From assembly GCF_001890925.1 (NCBI RefSeq), contig NZ_MLCB01000159.1, positions 30,711 through 94,710 of the forward strand: a stretch of DNA of 64,000 nucleotides, written 5' to 3'. The position numbers were made by a program, and so were the translations under genes. Positions 16,034 through 23,998 of the stretch are shown here, in pieces; positions within the stretch are counted from its first letter, which is position 1, and each line of letters opens with the position of its first letter. This DNA comes from Planktotalea frisia (GTDB lineage: Bacteria > Pseudomonadota > Alphaproteobacteria > Rhodobacterales > Rhodobacteraceae). The notes under the pieces are model-generated. The model made no database searches. It had not been told where the DNA came from and was given only the letters and a program-made list of their open reading frames with translations.

Positions 16034-16087
16034 GAATGTTCTCCCAAACAAACGTCCGCTTTCTTTGCGAACCTTTCATCCTGCGCC

Positions 16088-16099
16088 CAAAGCGCTTTG
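16088..16099. promoter_or_regulatory. LacI-family operator palindrome upstream of aglE
   Basis: CAAAGCGCTTTG, with the inner AAAGCGCTTT perfectly symmetric. The core matches the usual LacI/GalR-family operator with its central CG. It lies 55 bases upstream of aglE and is the mirror partner of the site at 16243-16254. Confidence 0.75.
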
Positions 16100-16242
16100 A
16101 TGAGCCGTAGGATTGCGAAAAAAGTATCAGAGTCAACCTAAACCTTGCGCTCTTTGCTTTGTTTTACTTCGTATCGTCACAACACCGATTGAAAAATTGA
16201 CCTTTGACGTTCAGGCCTCTTCATGTCTATCAAAGATAAATT

Positions 16243-16254
16243 GAAAGCGCTTTG
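16243..16254. promoter_or_regulatory. LacI-family operator palindrome upstream of aglR
   Basis: GAAAGCGCTTTG, 35 bases before the aglR start. It shares AAAGCGCTTTGGG with the aglE-side site read on the other strand, so the two sites face opposite ways, one for each divergent promoter. AglR binding to both would control uptake and its own gene. Confidence 0.75.
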
Positions 16255-16288
16255 GGTGTAAAAAGTGCCGTAAGGTTAGGAAACACAG

Positions 16289-17314
16289 GTGAATTTGAAA
16301 GAGCTCTCTGAGATCTTAGGATTGTCGCAAACAACTGTAAGCCGTGCTTTGAACGGTTATCCTGAGGTGTCAGAGGCCACGCGCCTGCGTGTTCAACAAA
16401 TTGCACGTGAAAACAATTACAGTCCGAATGCACGTGCGCGCGGGCTTGCGACAGGACGTGCAAGCGCGATTGGCCATGTGATTCCAATTGGTCTTCGTCA
16501 TGAAATGGTAAATCCGATCTTTGGCGACTTCATCTCTGGCGTCGGTGAAGTCTATGCCCGCGAAGGATTCGATCTGATCATGTCTGTGGTGTCGGGCGAT
16601 GAAGAGATGAACGCCTATCGCAACCTAAGCGCGCGCAGTTCTGTGGACGGGGTCGTACTACATGCCCCTTTGATGAACGACCCACGCATCCCATTGTTGC
16701 GCGACCTTGAGATGCCTTTTGTGGTGCACGGTCGTGCCTCTAACGAGGAACATCCCTACGCATGGCTTGACGTGAACAACACGTCCGCCTTTCGCCGCGC
16801 AACGGATTTTTTGTTGGACCTTGGGCACACGCGGATCGCTTTGATCAACGGGCTCGAGACGATGGATTTCGCCTATCGGCGCCGCGAAGGCTATGTGAGT
16901 GCACTTAGCGAACGCGGCATAACCTTTGATCCGAGCTTGATGCGCGCAGATGAGATGACCGAGGATTTTGGCTATCATAGCGCCAAAGAGATGCTTGCGC
17001 GCGATGTGGCTCCTTCTGCTTTTCTTTCCGCATCGATGATCTGTGCCTTCGGCATTCGTCGCGCGATCGAAGAACGTGGCCTGAAAATGGGGGCTGACGT
17101 ATCGGTTGTCACGTTTGACGATGACCTCAGCTACCTCGCCAATGGCCAAAACGTTCCGATTTTCACTGCCTGTCGCTCATCCGTGCGCACAGCGGGCGTA
17201 CGTTTGGCAGAAATGCTTTTGCGACAGATTAATATCCCGGATGCCCCGCATGAGACCGAGCTTTTAGAGGCAGAACTGATCGCAGGGCAATCAACCGGCC
17301 CTTATAAGGATTAA
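16289..17314 (+). CDS. aglR: LacI-family transcriptional repressor AglR
   Basis: A 341-residue LacI/GalR-type repressor. Residues 1-50 hold the helix-turn-helix (LKELSEILGLSQTTVSRALN) and the hinge (NARARGLATGRASAIGHVIP); the rest is a periplasmic-binding-protein-like sensor ending in ELIAGQSTGPYK. It starts with GTG at 16289 with AGGA seven bases upstream, which puts the HTH at the very N-terminus as usual. Expected to bind the two AAAGCGCTTT palindromes in the divergent region and be released by an alpha-glucoside or a derivative. The gene is followed at once by the beta-glucosidase and glucokinase genes. Confidence 0.9.
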   Translation: MNLKELSEILGLSQTTVSRALNGYPEVSEATRLRVQQIARENNYSPNARARGLATGRASAIGHVIPIGLRHEMVNPIFGDFISGVGEVYAREGFDLIMSVVSGDEEMNAYRNLSARSSVDGVVLHAPLMNDPRIPLLRDLEMPFVVHGRASNEEHPYAWLDVNNTSAFRRATDFLLDLGHTRIALINGLETMDFAYRRREGYVSALSERGITFDPSLMRADEMTEDFGYHSAKEMLARDVAPSAFLSASMICAFGIRRAIEERGLKMGADVSVVTFDDDLSYLANGQNVPIFTACRSSVRTAGVRLAEMLLRQINIPDAPHETELLEAELIAGQSTGPYKD

Positions 17315-17317
17315 GAC

Positions 17318-18649
17318 ATGGATAAATTCAGCCTTGGCCGCTCCAATTTTCCGGATGGTTTTATGTTTGGCACTGCCACCTCTTCTTATCAGATCGAAGG
17401 GCATGGGTTTGGGGGTGCCGGACGCACGCACTGGGATGATTTCGCGGCAACGCCCGGAAATGTGGTGCGCGCGGAACATGGACAGCGGGCTTGCGATCAC
17501 TATCACCGTTATGAAGAAGACCTCGATCTTATCGCCGCAGCTGGCCTTGATGCCTATCGGTTCTCGATCTCTTGGGCACGTGTGATGCGCGAAGGACGCG
17601 GTGCAGTGAATGCGGAGGGGCTTGATTTCTACGACCGCCTCACCGACGCAATGTTAGAGCGCGGCTTGAAGCCTTGCGCGACGCTTTACCACTGGGAACT
17701 CCCCTCGCCGCTGGCTGACATGGGTGGTTGGCGAAATGGCGATATCGCGAACTGGTTTGGCGACTACACCGACGTTGTTATGGGCAAGCTTGGCGATCGC
17801 ATGCATTCTGTGGCGCCGATCAATGAACCATGGTGCGTGGGTTGGTTGTCGCACTTCCTTGGCCATCACGCCCCCGGTTTGCGCGATATTCGTGCGACGG
17901 CACGTGCGATGCATCATGTGCTGTTGTCTCACGGCACCGCGATTGAGCGTATGCGCGCTTTGGGGATGAGCAACCTTGGTGGTGTGTTCAACTTTGAATA
18001 CCCGCATCCAGTCGATGACACGCCCGAAGCGATTGAAGCCGCCGCGCTCTATGACGAGTACTACAATCACTTCTTTCTGAGTGGTATTTTCAAAGGCACC
18101 TACCCTGCGCGTGTTCTGCAAGCTTTTGAGCCGCATCTACCTGAAGGCTGGCAAGATGATTTCAAAACCATCCAAGCCCCTATCGATTGGGTCGGACTGA
18201 ACTATTACACCTGCAAACGCATTGCACCCAATGGTGGTGCATGGCCGTCCCATGATGAAGTAGACGGTCCTTTGCCGAAAACTCAAATGGGGTGGGAAAT
18301 CTATCCCGATGGGCTGCATCACTTCCTAAGGCGCACAAAAGAGATGTACTCGAGGGATATACCGCTCATCGTGACCGAGAACGGCTTAGCGAATGCGGAT
18401 GTGCTGAAAGACGGTGCTGTAAATGATCCGGAACGCATCTCATACGTCGATCAACATCTGCACGCTGTGCAACGCGCTATCGCGGATGGCGCCCCTGTTG
18501 AGGGTTACTTTCTATGGTCGCTCATGGACAATTATGAATGGGCACTCGGCTATGAGAAACGCTTTGGCGCAGTGCATGTGGACTTTGACACGCTGGTACG
18601 CACACCAAAATCATCCTACTATGCCCTCCAAGACGCCTTGCGCCGCTAG
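17318..18649 (+). CDS. Beta-glucosidase, glycoside hydrolase family 1
   Basis: A 443-residue retaining GH1 enzyme, cytoplasmic (no signal peptide). The N-terminal GH1 signature is seen as FMFGTATSSYQIEGHGFGGA. Acid/base Glu170 lies in VAPINEPWCVG and nucleophile Glu354 in PLIVTENGLAN. C-terminal EGYFLWSLMDNYEWALGYEK closes the barrel and the glycone site. It hydrolyses beta-glucosides such as cellobiose, so this locus serves both alpha- and beta-linked sugars. Three bases after aglR and before glucokinase, so very likely one transcript. Confidence 0.93.
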   Translation: MDKFSLGRSNFPDGFMFGTATSSYQIEGHGFGGAGRTHWDDFAATPGNVVRAEHGQRACDHYHRYEEDLDLIAAAGLDAYRFSISWARVMREGRGAVNAEGLDFYDRLTDAMLERGLKPCATLYHWELPSPLADMGGWRNGDIANWFGDYTDVVMGKLGDRMHSVAPINEPWCVGWLSHFLGHHAPGLRDIRATARAMHHVLLSHGTAIERMRALGMSNLGGVFNFEYPHPVDDTPEAIEAAALYDEYYNHFFLSGIFKGTYPARVLQAFEPHLPEGWQDDFKTIQAPIDWVGLNYYTCKRIAPNGGAWPSHDEVDGPLPKTQMGWEIYPDGLHHFLRRTKEMYSRDIPLIVTENGLANADVLKDGAVNDPERISYVDQHLHAVQRAIADGAPVEGYFLWSLMDNYEWALGYEKRFGAVHVDFDTLVRTPKSSYYALQDALRR

Positions 18650-18672
18650 CGCAAACATTTATTGAGCACCCT

Positions 18673-19626
18673 ATGACATCAAATGCCCCTCTCATCCTTG
18701 CCGCAGACATTGGCGGCACGAATACGCGCGTTGCTTTGTTAGACGGAACAGTTTTGCGCGCGCAGACGGTGACGAGGTATCAAAACGCGAAGTCCAGCGG
18801 GCTTGAGGATATCCTACGCCATTACATGGACGCTCAAAGGGCCACGCCTGATGCGGTTAGTCTCGCGCTTGCCGGTCCTATTGAGGACGGCTCGGGACGG
18901 CTTACCAATCTGGATTGGGCGATTGACGCAGATAGTGCCAGCGCGGCCACTGGCGGTGCGATGGGTGTTTTACTCAACGACCTACAAGCCCAGGGACATG
19001 CCCTGCCCTTTCTTGCTCCTGATGCTCTGAAGAGCGTCCAAAGGAGCGATGAAGCCTCAAAAGACGCGCCTTGTCTAATGATCGGGATAGGCACTGGCCT
19101 GAATGTCGCCCCAGTCCACCGCATTGGCACACACACCTATGTACCCGCTGCTGAAGCAGGTCACATCAGTTTTTCCGCGCGCGACGCAGCACTTGGTGCG
19201 TTTGAGGATGATCTTGAAGCGCGTCTTGGCCATGTGGCGGCCGAAGACATCATGTCGGGTCGCGGCCTAGAGCGCGCGTATCGCCATGTGACGGGACAAG
19301 ACCTGCCCGCCTCGGATGTTATGGCACTTTGCGGAAATGGCGATCAGAACGCAGATACTGCCGCGGGCCTTCTTATCCGTGCGCTGGGCCATTTCGCTGG
19401 TGATATGGCATTGGCGCATCTCCCCCTTGGTGGCATTTATCTGGTCGGCGGCGTCGCACGTGCGCTGCTGCCCTATATGGATCAGCACGGCTTTCGCACC
19501 TGCTTTGCCGACAAGGGCCGTTTTTCAGGATTTATGGCGCAGTTTTCGATTTCTGTGGTCGATGATGACTATGCAGCCCTCGTCGGTGCCGCCTCTTATG
19601 CGCAAGAGTGTCTCGGCGCGACGTAA
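18673..19626 (+). CDS. glk: Glucokinase
   Basis: A 317-residue ASKHA-fold glucokinase of the bacterial Glk type, phosphorylating the glucose released by AglA and the GH1 enzyme. Seen: phosphate-binding LAADIGGTNTRVALLDG, catalytic region VLLNDLQAQGHALPFL (Asn-Asp; the Asp is the general base), LMIGIGTGLNVAP, and the second ATP motif GGIYLVGGVARALLP. It lies 23 bases after the GH1 gene and ends the plus-strand sugar unit. Confidence 0.9.
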   Translation: MTSNAPLILAADIGGTNTRVALLDGTVLRAQTVTRYQNAKSSGLEDILRHYMDAQRATPDAVSLALAGPIEDGSGRLTNLDWAIDADSASAATGGAMGVLLNDLQAQGHALPFLAPDALKSVQRSDEASKDAPCLMIGIGTGLNVAPVHRIGTHTYVPAAEAGHISFSARDAALGAFEDDLEARLGHVAAEDIMSGRGLERAYRHVTGQDLPASDVMALCGNGDQNADTAAGLLIRALGHFAGDMALAHLPLGGIYLVGGVARALLPYMDQHGFRTCFADKGRFSGFMAQFSISVVDDDYAALVGAASYAQECLGAT

Positions 19627-19688
19627 CAGCCCTTTTGGTTTGCTGCGAAACTGCCTATGCTTCGCCTAAGGTAATGCTGGGGGCAACC

Positions 19689-20183
19689 ATGTCAGATTCG
19701 ATTGATTACGGACATCTCATGCACAACGCGATGCGTGGACTGATCAAGACCGTGCTCGAGGACGTCAGAGACAATGGCCTCCCGGGGGAACATCACTTCT
19801 TTATAACCTTTGACACTAGCCACCCTGATGTCGCCATCGCGGATTGGCTGCGTGAACGCTACCCGTCTGAAATGACTGTGGTGGTGCAGCATTGGTTCGA
19901 CAATCTCGATATCCGCGACGATGGATTCTCGATCACGTTAAACTTTGGCGACGCACCCGAACCGCTCAATATACCGTTTGATGCTTTGCGCACGTTTGTT
20001 GACCCTTCCGTTGAGTTTGGTCTGCGCTTTGAAGCAGAAGACGATGATGAAGACGAACATGGCCTTCATTCTGTCGACAGCGATGCGCGCGAAGAAGCGC
20101 AGCCTGTCACGAGCACGCAAGAGCCAAAAGAAAAGCCGAAAAAGGACGCTGATGTCGTCTCTTTGGATTCATTTCGCAAGTAA
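19689..20183 (+). CDS. sspB: ClpXP adaptor protein SspB family
   Basis: A 164-residue protein with an SspB-like domain (about residues 1-125) and an acidic, then lysine-rich C-terminal tail ending DADVVSLDSFRK. SspB delivers ssrA-tagged and other substrates to ClpXP; the tail end is the ClpX-binding part in this family. Seen: YGHLMHNAMRGLIKTVLEDV and HHFFITFDTSHPDVAIADWL, characteristic of the alphaproteobacterial form. ATG at 19689 follows a G-rich ribosome site; an earlier in-frame ATG at 19674 is less likely. Confidence 0.88.
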   Translation: MSDSIDYGHLMHNAMRGLIKTVLEDVRDNGLPGEHHFFITFDTSHPDVAIADWLRERYPSEMTVVVQHWFDNLDIRDDGFSITLNFGDAPEPLNIPFDALRTFVDPSVEFGLRFEAEDDDEDEHGLHSVDSDAREEAQPVTSTQEPKEKPKKDADVVSLDSFRK

Positions 20184-20289
20184 GCGGCTTGTTTTTACGT
20201 TTCTCTAATTGCATCAGCGGTAGGTTTTCGCCTAAACGGCATGCAATTGTATACCACACATCCCCCTGATCCACGCACAGGAGACGAAC

Positions 20290-21681
20290 ATGTCCAACAC
20301 GCGCACAGAAACAGACAGCTTTGGCCCTCTAGAAGTTCCTTCTGACAAGTATTGGGGCGCGCAAACGCAGCGCTCTTTGATGAACTTCCCGATCGGTTGG
20401 GAAAAGCAACCCGTCGCCATCGTGCGCGCGCTGGGCGTGATCAAAAAAGCCTGCGCGATGGCCAACAAAGCCTCTGGCGATCTCGACCCGAAATTGGCAG
20501 ATGCAATCATCGAAGCGGCTGGCGAAGTGATTGAAGGCAAGTTTGACGACAACTTCCCGCTGGTCGTATGGCAGACAGGTTCTGGCACGCAATCCAACAT
20601 GAATTCCAATGAGGTCATCGCCAACCGCGCGATTGAAATTCTCGGCGGCGTGATCGGCTCCAAAGACCCCGTGCACCCCAATGATCACTGCAACATGGGG
20701 CAGTCCTCAAATGACACCTTCCCCACGGCGATGCACATTGCGTCTGCCATGATGGTGCGCGACACGCTTTTGCCTGGCTTGCAGCAGTTGCTGGCAGGCC
20801 TGGACGCGAAAGCGGAAGAGTTCAAAGACATCATCAAAATCGGACGGACGCACACGCAAGACGCGACGCCGCTGACGCTTGGACAGGAATTTTCTGGCTA
20901 CGCGCATCAAATCCGCCAAGGCATCGCGCGCATTGAAGCAACAATGCCGGGTATCTATGAACTGGCCCAAGGCGGCACCGCAGTGGGCACAGGTCTCAAC
21001 ACCAAGCACGGTTGGAGTGAAACCGTCGCGGCGCATATGGCTGATATCACTGGCCTGCCCTTCGTCACCGCGCCCAACAAGTTCGAAGCGCTGGCAGCAC
21101 ATGACGCCATGGTCTTCACCTCTGGCGCCATCGCGAGTGTTGCTGGTGCATGCTACAAAATCGCCAATGACATGCGTTTCTTAGGCTCCGGTCCGCGTTC
21201 TGGCCTTGGTGAGTTGATCCTGCCCGAAAATGAGCCGGGATCGTCGATCATGCCCGGCAAAGTGAATCCGACGCAAGCAGAAGCGCTGACGCAGGTCGCA
21301 GCACATGTCATGGGCAACGACACTGCGATCAAATTTGCAGGCTCGCAAGGTCACTTTGAGCTTAATGTATATAACCCGATGATGAGCTATAACCTGTTGC
21401 AGAGCATGCAGCTTTTGGGCGATGCGACTGCCAGCTTTACAGAGCGCATGCTCAATGGCACGAAAGCAAATGAGCCCCGCATCGACAAACTGATGAAAGA
21501 AAGCTTGATGCTAGTCACTGCTTTGGCACCCACAATCGGGTATGACAACGCGACCAAGGTTGCCAAGACCGCCCATAAGAACGGCACGACCTTGAAAGAA
21601 GAAGCCATTGCGATGGGTTTTGTGGACGCTGAAACGTTTGAACGCGTTGTGCGCCCCGAAGACATGATCGGCCCGAAGTAA
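20290..21681 (+). CDS. fumC: Class II fumarate hydratase
   Basis: A 463-residue iron-independent fumarase of the TCA cycle, converting fumarate to malate in the cytoplasm. Seen: [75 protein letters not shown] and the superfamily signature [15 protein letters not shown]. Full family length. Its stop codon shares a base with the ATG of the DUF4169 gene, the start of a run of three very small genes. Confidence 0.96.
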   Translation: MSNTRTETDSFGPLEVPSDKYWGAQTQRSLMNFPIGWEKQPVAIVRALGVIKKACAMANKASGDLDPKLADAIIEAAGEVIEGKFDDNFPLVVWQTGSGTQSNMNSNEVIANRAIEILGGVIGSKDPVHPNDHCNMGQSSNDTFPTAMHIASAMMVRDTLLPGLQQLLAGLDAKAEEFKDIIKIGRTHTQDATPLTLGQEFSGYAHQIRQGIARIEATMPGIYELAQGGTAVGTGLNTKHGWSETVAAHMADITGLPFVTAPNKFEALAAHDAMVFTSGAIASVAGACYKIANDMRFLGSGPRSGLGELILPENEPGSSIMPGKVNPTQAEALTQVAAHVMGNDTAIKFAGSQGHFELNVYNPMMSYNLLQSMQLLGDATASFTERMLNGTKANEPRIDKLMKESLMLVTALAPTIGYDNATKVAKTAHKNGTTLKEEAIAMGFVDAETFERVVRPEDMIGPK

Positions 21682-21860
21682 TGGGCAAGCCGGTCAATCT
21701 TAACCGGTTCAAAAAGCAAAAAGCGCGGGCTGAAGACAAAGCCCGCGCAAATCACAACGCGGCCGCATATGGCTTGAGCAAAGCACAGCGGGATTTGGCA
21801 GAAGCCAAAGAGGAACAAAAGCGCCGTTTGCTTGATGGCACGAAGCGCGATGATGTCTAA
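21681..21860 (+). CDS. DUF4169 family protein
   Basis: A 59-residue, lysine/arginine-rich helical protein: [20 protein letters not shown], an Ala/Asn stretch, GLSKAQRDLAEAKEEQKRRL, ending DGTKRDDV. I recognise it as DUF4169, which in this bacterial family regularly follows fumC. Function unknown; the composition suggests binding to nucleic acid or a ribosome-associated partner. TAATG overlap with the fumC stop codon implies coupled translation. Confidence 0.82.
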   Translation: MGKPVNLNRFKKQKARAEDKARANHNAAAYGLSKAQRDLAEAKEEQKRRLLDGTKRDDV

Positions 21861-21934
21861 ATAAGATCATCATCAAATTATCGCCGTATTTGGCATGCAT
21901 AACACCTCGAATCTTATTGGTCTGAGTGGTCAAA

Positions 21935-22102
21935 ATGTCCGAAGCCGAACGAAATAACGAAATCCCGCGCGCCCAGCTGATGGCGATCAGACAAGCGCGT
22001 CGTTATCTCAAGGGCAACGATGGCACGCTTGCGCGCATTCTAAATGCATATAAAAGCGCAAGCGAAAATGGCACTCAACTTGGATTCTTACCGGAAAGAT
22101 GA
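21935..22102 (+). CDS. Small hypothetical protein, 55 residues
   Basis: ORF starting MSEAERNNEIPRAQLMAIRQ and ending QLGFLPER, helical and charged, with no family I recognise. It sits between the DUF4169 and ribbon-helix-helix genes in the same direction, and its TGA overlaps the next ATG (ATGA), which favours a real coupled gene. There is no strong ribosome site before its ATG; that is the main doubt. Confidence 0.5.
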   Translation: MSEAERNNEIPRAQLMAIRQARRYLKGNDGTLARILNAYKSASENGTQLGFLPER

Positions 22103-22317
22103 TGCAGCGCCCTCAAAAACGCTCCCTTACTTTAAAAGGTCACCGCACGTCAGTGTCCTTAGAGGACGCGTTTTGGGATGCGTTTCGTGATATTGCGCAC
22201 AAAAAAGGGCGTGCTATCAACGATTTAGCAGCTGAAATTGATTCTATTCGCGGTACTGATTGTGGTCTTGCGTCAGCGATCCGTCTATATGTTTTAAAGC
22301 ATAGCAAGCCCCAGTGA
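22099..22317 (+). CDS. Ribbon-helix-helix domain protein
   Basis: A 72-residue protein with an Arc/MetJ-like ribbon-helix-helix: RSLTLKGHRTSVSLEDAFWD, then FRDIAHKKGRAINDLAAEID and LASAIRLYVLKH. The family regularly accompanies fumC and DUF4169 in roseobacters. It is probably a small DNA-binding dimer, target unknown. ATG at 22099 overlaps the preceding stop; ATG at 22102 is an equal choice. Usual full length for the family. Confidence 0.8.
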   Translation: MMQRPQKRSLTLKGHRTSVSLEDAFWDAFRDIAHKKGRAINDLAAEIDSIRGTDCGLASAIRLYVLKHSKPQ

Positions 22318-22358
22318 CGTTTACTGGCTGTTAAGAATATCGCGCTTAAGCTACGCAG

Positions 22359-22589
22359 ATGTATACCCACCCTTTGCCCCTTTCACCTGAGCTTTGGATC
22401 CGCACTCTTTTCGCATCCAAAGCAGCAATAGATGGTGGTGTGGTTCGGCGAAAATCGTCTGATATGGCGCGTATTGTTGGACGCGAACGGTTTCTCGTTG
22501 AAATTGAACGTAGAGGATTTCAAGAGATAGAGAATTGCGGGCAAATCATTGTTGTCTGCAACACGGATCCAATTCGGATTCTACGCTGA
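22359..22589 (+). CDS. Small conserved protein, paralogue of the product at 9452-9682
   Basis: A 76-residue protein starting MYTHPLPLSPELWIRTLFAS and ending VCNTDPIRILR. It shares with the 9452 product a Trp at residue 13, F-A-S/A-K, GGVVRRK, GRERFLVEIERRGF and V-C-N-x-D/E-P. A mix of a basic helix and a Cys-Asn-x-x-Pro end could mark a nucleic-acid or metal-binding fold, but I cannot name one. It has no hairpin over its start, unlike its paralogue. Two terminator-like hairpins follow it. Confidence 0.75.
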   Translation: MYTHPLPLSPELWIRTLFASKAAIDGGVVRRKSSDMARIVGRERFLVEIERRGFQEIENCGQIIVVCNTDPIRILR

Positions 22590-22590
22590 A

Positions 22591-22637
22591 AGTCTTTGCA
22601 AAAAGACTAACCAAGGCCTTTTGCAAAAGGCCTTTTT
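22591..22637. terminator. Double hairpin between convergent genes
   Basis: AGTCTTT/AAAGACT at 22591-22608, then AAGGCCTTTTGCAAAAGGCC (starting 22613) with a TTTTT tail to 22637. The second is a strong intrinsic terminator for the plus-strand gene and, read on the other strand, lies just past the P450 stop codon (22636-22638). Confidence 0.8.
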
Positions 22638-23998
22638 ACCGCGCGTCCAATTTTAAATATATTCCATCTTTCGAACGTACGGTCAGATGCGCGACAGGTT
22701 CTGGTGCGGGGCGATCCGTCAAGGAAACCCGGTAATTTTTCAAAATCATAGAGAGCAGCAAAACCCCTTCGATCAAAGCAAACCCCGCTCCTGGGCACAC
22801 GCGGCTGCCCGCAGAAAACGGAACATAAGCATCTCGCATGCAGGTTTTGCCATTTTCCGTACCCCAACGATCCGGATCGAACCCATCAGGATTGTCCCAC
22901 AGCCGCTCATGTCGATGCAAATGCCACGCGCTTACAACAACTTGGCTTCCAGTTCTGACTTCGCGCTTACGAAACTCTTCAGGGCATGTGTTCTGACGCA
23001 CCATCATCGGCACAGGCGGATACAAACGCAGCGCTTCTCGAAACACATCGCGGCTGATGCGCAGCTTGGAAATGGCAGAAAACTCCTCCACAAGCCCGGC
23101 TTTTGCTTCCGCTGCGACCTTGTCCTGCCACTCAGGGAACATAGCCATCAAATACAAAGCCCACGCCAAAGCGGAAGCGCTTGTTTCGTGTCCCGCAAGG
23201 AAAAAGATCGACACTTGATCGACCATTTCTTCTGCAGTGAACTTTTCGCCCGACAAAGGATCTGCCGTCGTCATGATCTTGGTTGCAAGATCGTCAGGTG
23301 CTGTACCCGCTTCAATCTGGGCATGACGGTCCGTCGTTAACTGGGTGATCGCTGCACGAATTTTCGCCGCTGATCTGCGCGTAGCAGAGCGAAAGAAACG
23401 CGGCATCCAGCGCGGCAAGGGCAGAACCGCCGCAAGGTTCAACAAAGGTTGCGAGCGTTGATAGCGATGAAACTCACGGAACATTTCTGCGGCGATCTCA
23501 TTCTCGATTGGGATCGAAAACAACGTGCGAAAGATCACATCGGCCGTTGCGTGGCTTGTGTGTTGTTCAACTTCGATCTCTTGCCCGACACTTGCCTCAA
23601 GGCGTTTCACAGCCCCTTCAGCAGCAGCCCACATGGACGGAAATGTTTCGCGCAAACGCCCGCCCTCAAAGGCTGGATCAATAATGCGGCGTTGGCGCTT
23701 CCATACCTCACCATTGGTCAGGAACACACCGTCCCCCAACAAAGGCCGTAACCCTTCACTCACACGCCCGCTTTTTGGGAAATCATCAGGGCGCTCTTTT
23801 AGGACAAGCTTTACCAACTCGGGTTGATTGATCAGATAAGAACTAAAAAAAGGCGTGCGAAACTCGGCCATCCATGCGCGGTAGAGCCGTGCGGGTTGCG
23901 CGGACAGAATGTCTTTGCGAAACAGCTTGGCGTATTGGCGCAAGCTGACTTTTTCCGAGCGTGCCTTTGGTTTGGGGGGGGAGGATTGGCGCGTTCAT
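22636..23998 (-). CDS. Cytochrome P450 with an apparent frameshift near its start
   Basis: About 450-residue P450 monooxygenase. Seen: I-helix FLAGHETSASALAWALY, K-helix FREALRLYPP (E-x-x-R), and the haem loop PFSAGSRVCPGAGFALIEG with the thiolate Cys. The main frame has no ATG; it is open only back to a TGA at 23995-23997, and its first usable codon would be the TTG at 23941-23943. The ATG at 23996-23998, which overlaps the stop of the upstream gene as ATGA, is one frame off. Removing one base from the run of eight C (plus-strand G, 23974-23981) joins them into MNAPILPPKPKARSEKVSLR. So the gene is off, phase-variable, or the base is a sequencing error. Redox partner and substrate are unknown. 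Confidence 0.82.

Noticed and set aside
15200..16141. 313-codon open frame on the plus strand opposite aglE
   Set aside because: Antisense to a well-supported binding protein with a signal peptide; the translation has a shadow-like composition rich in Cys and Arg.
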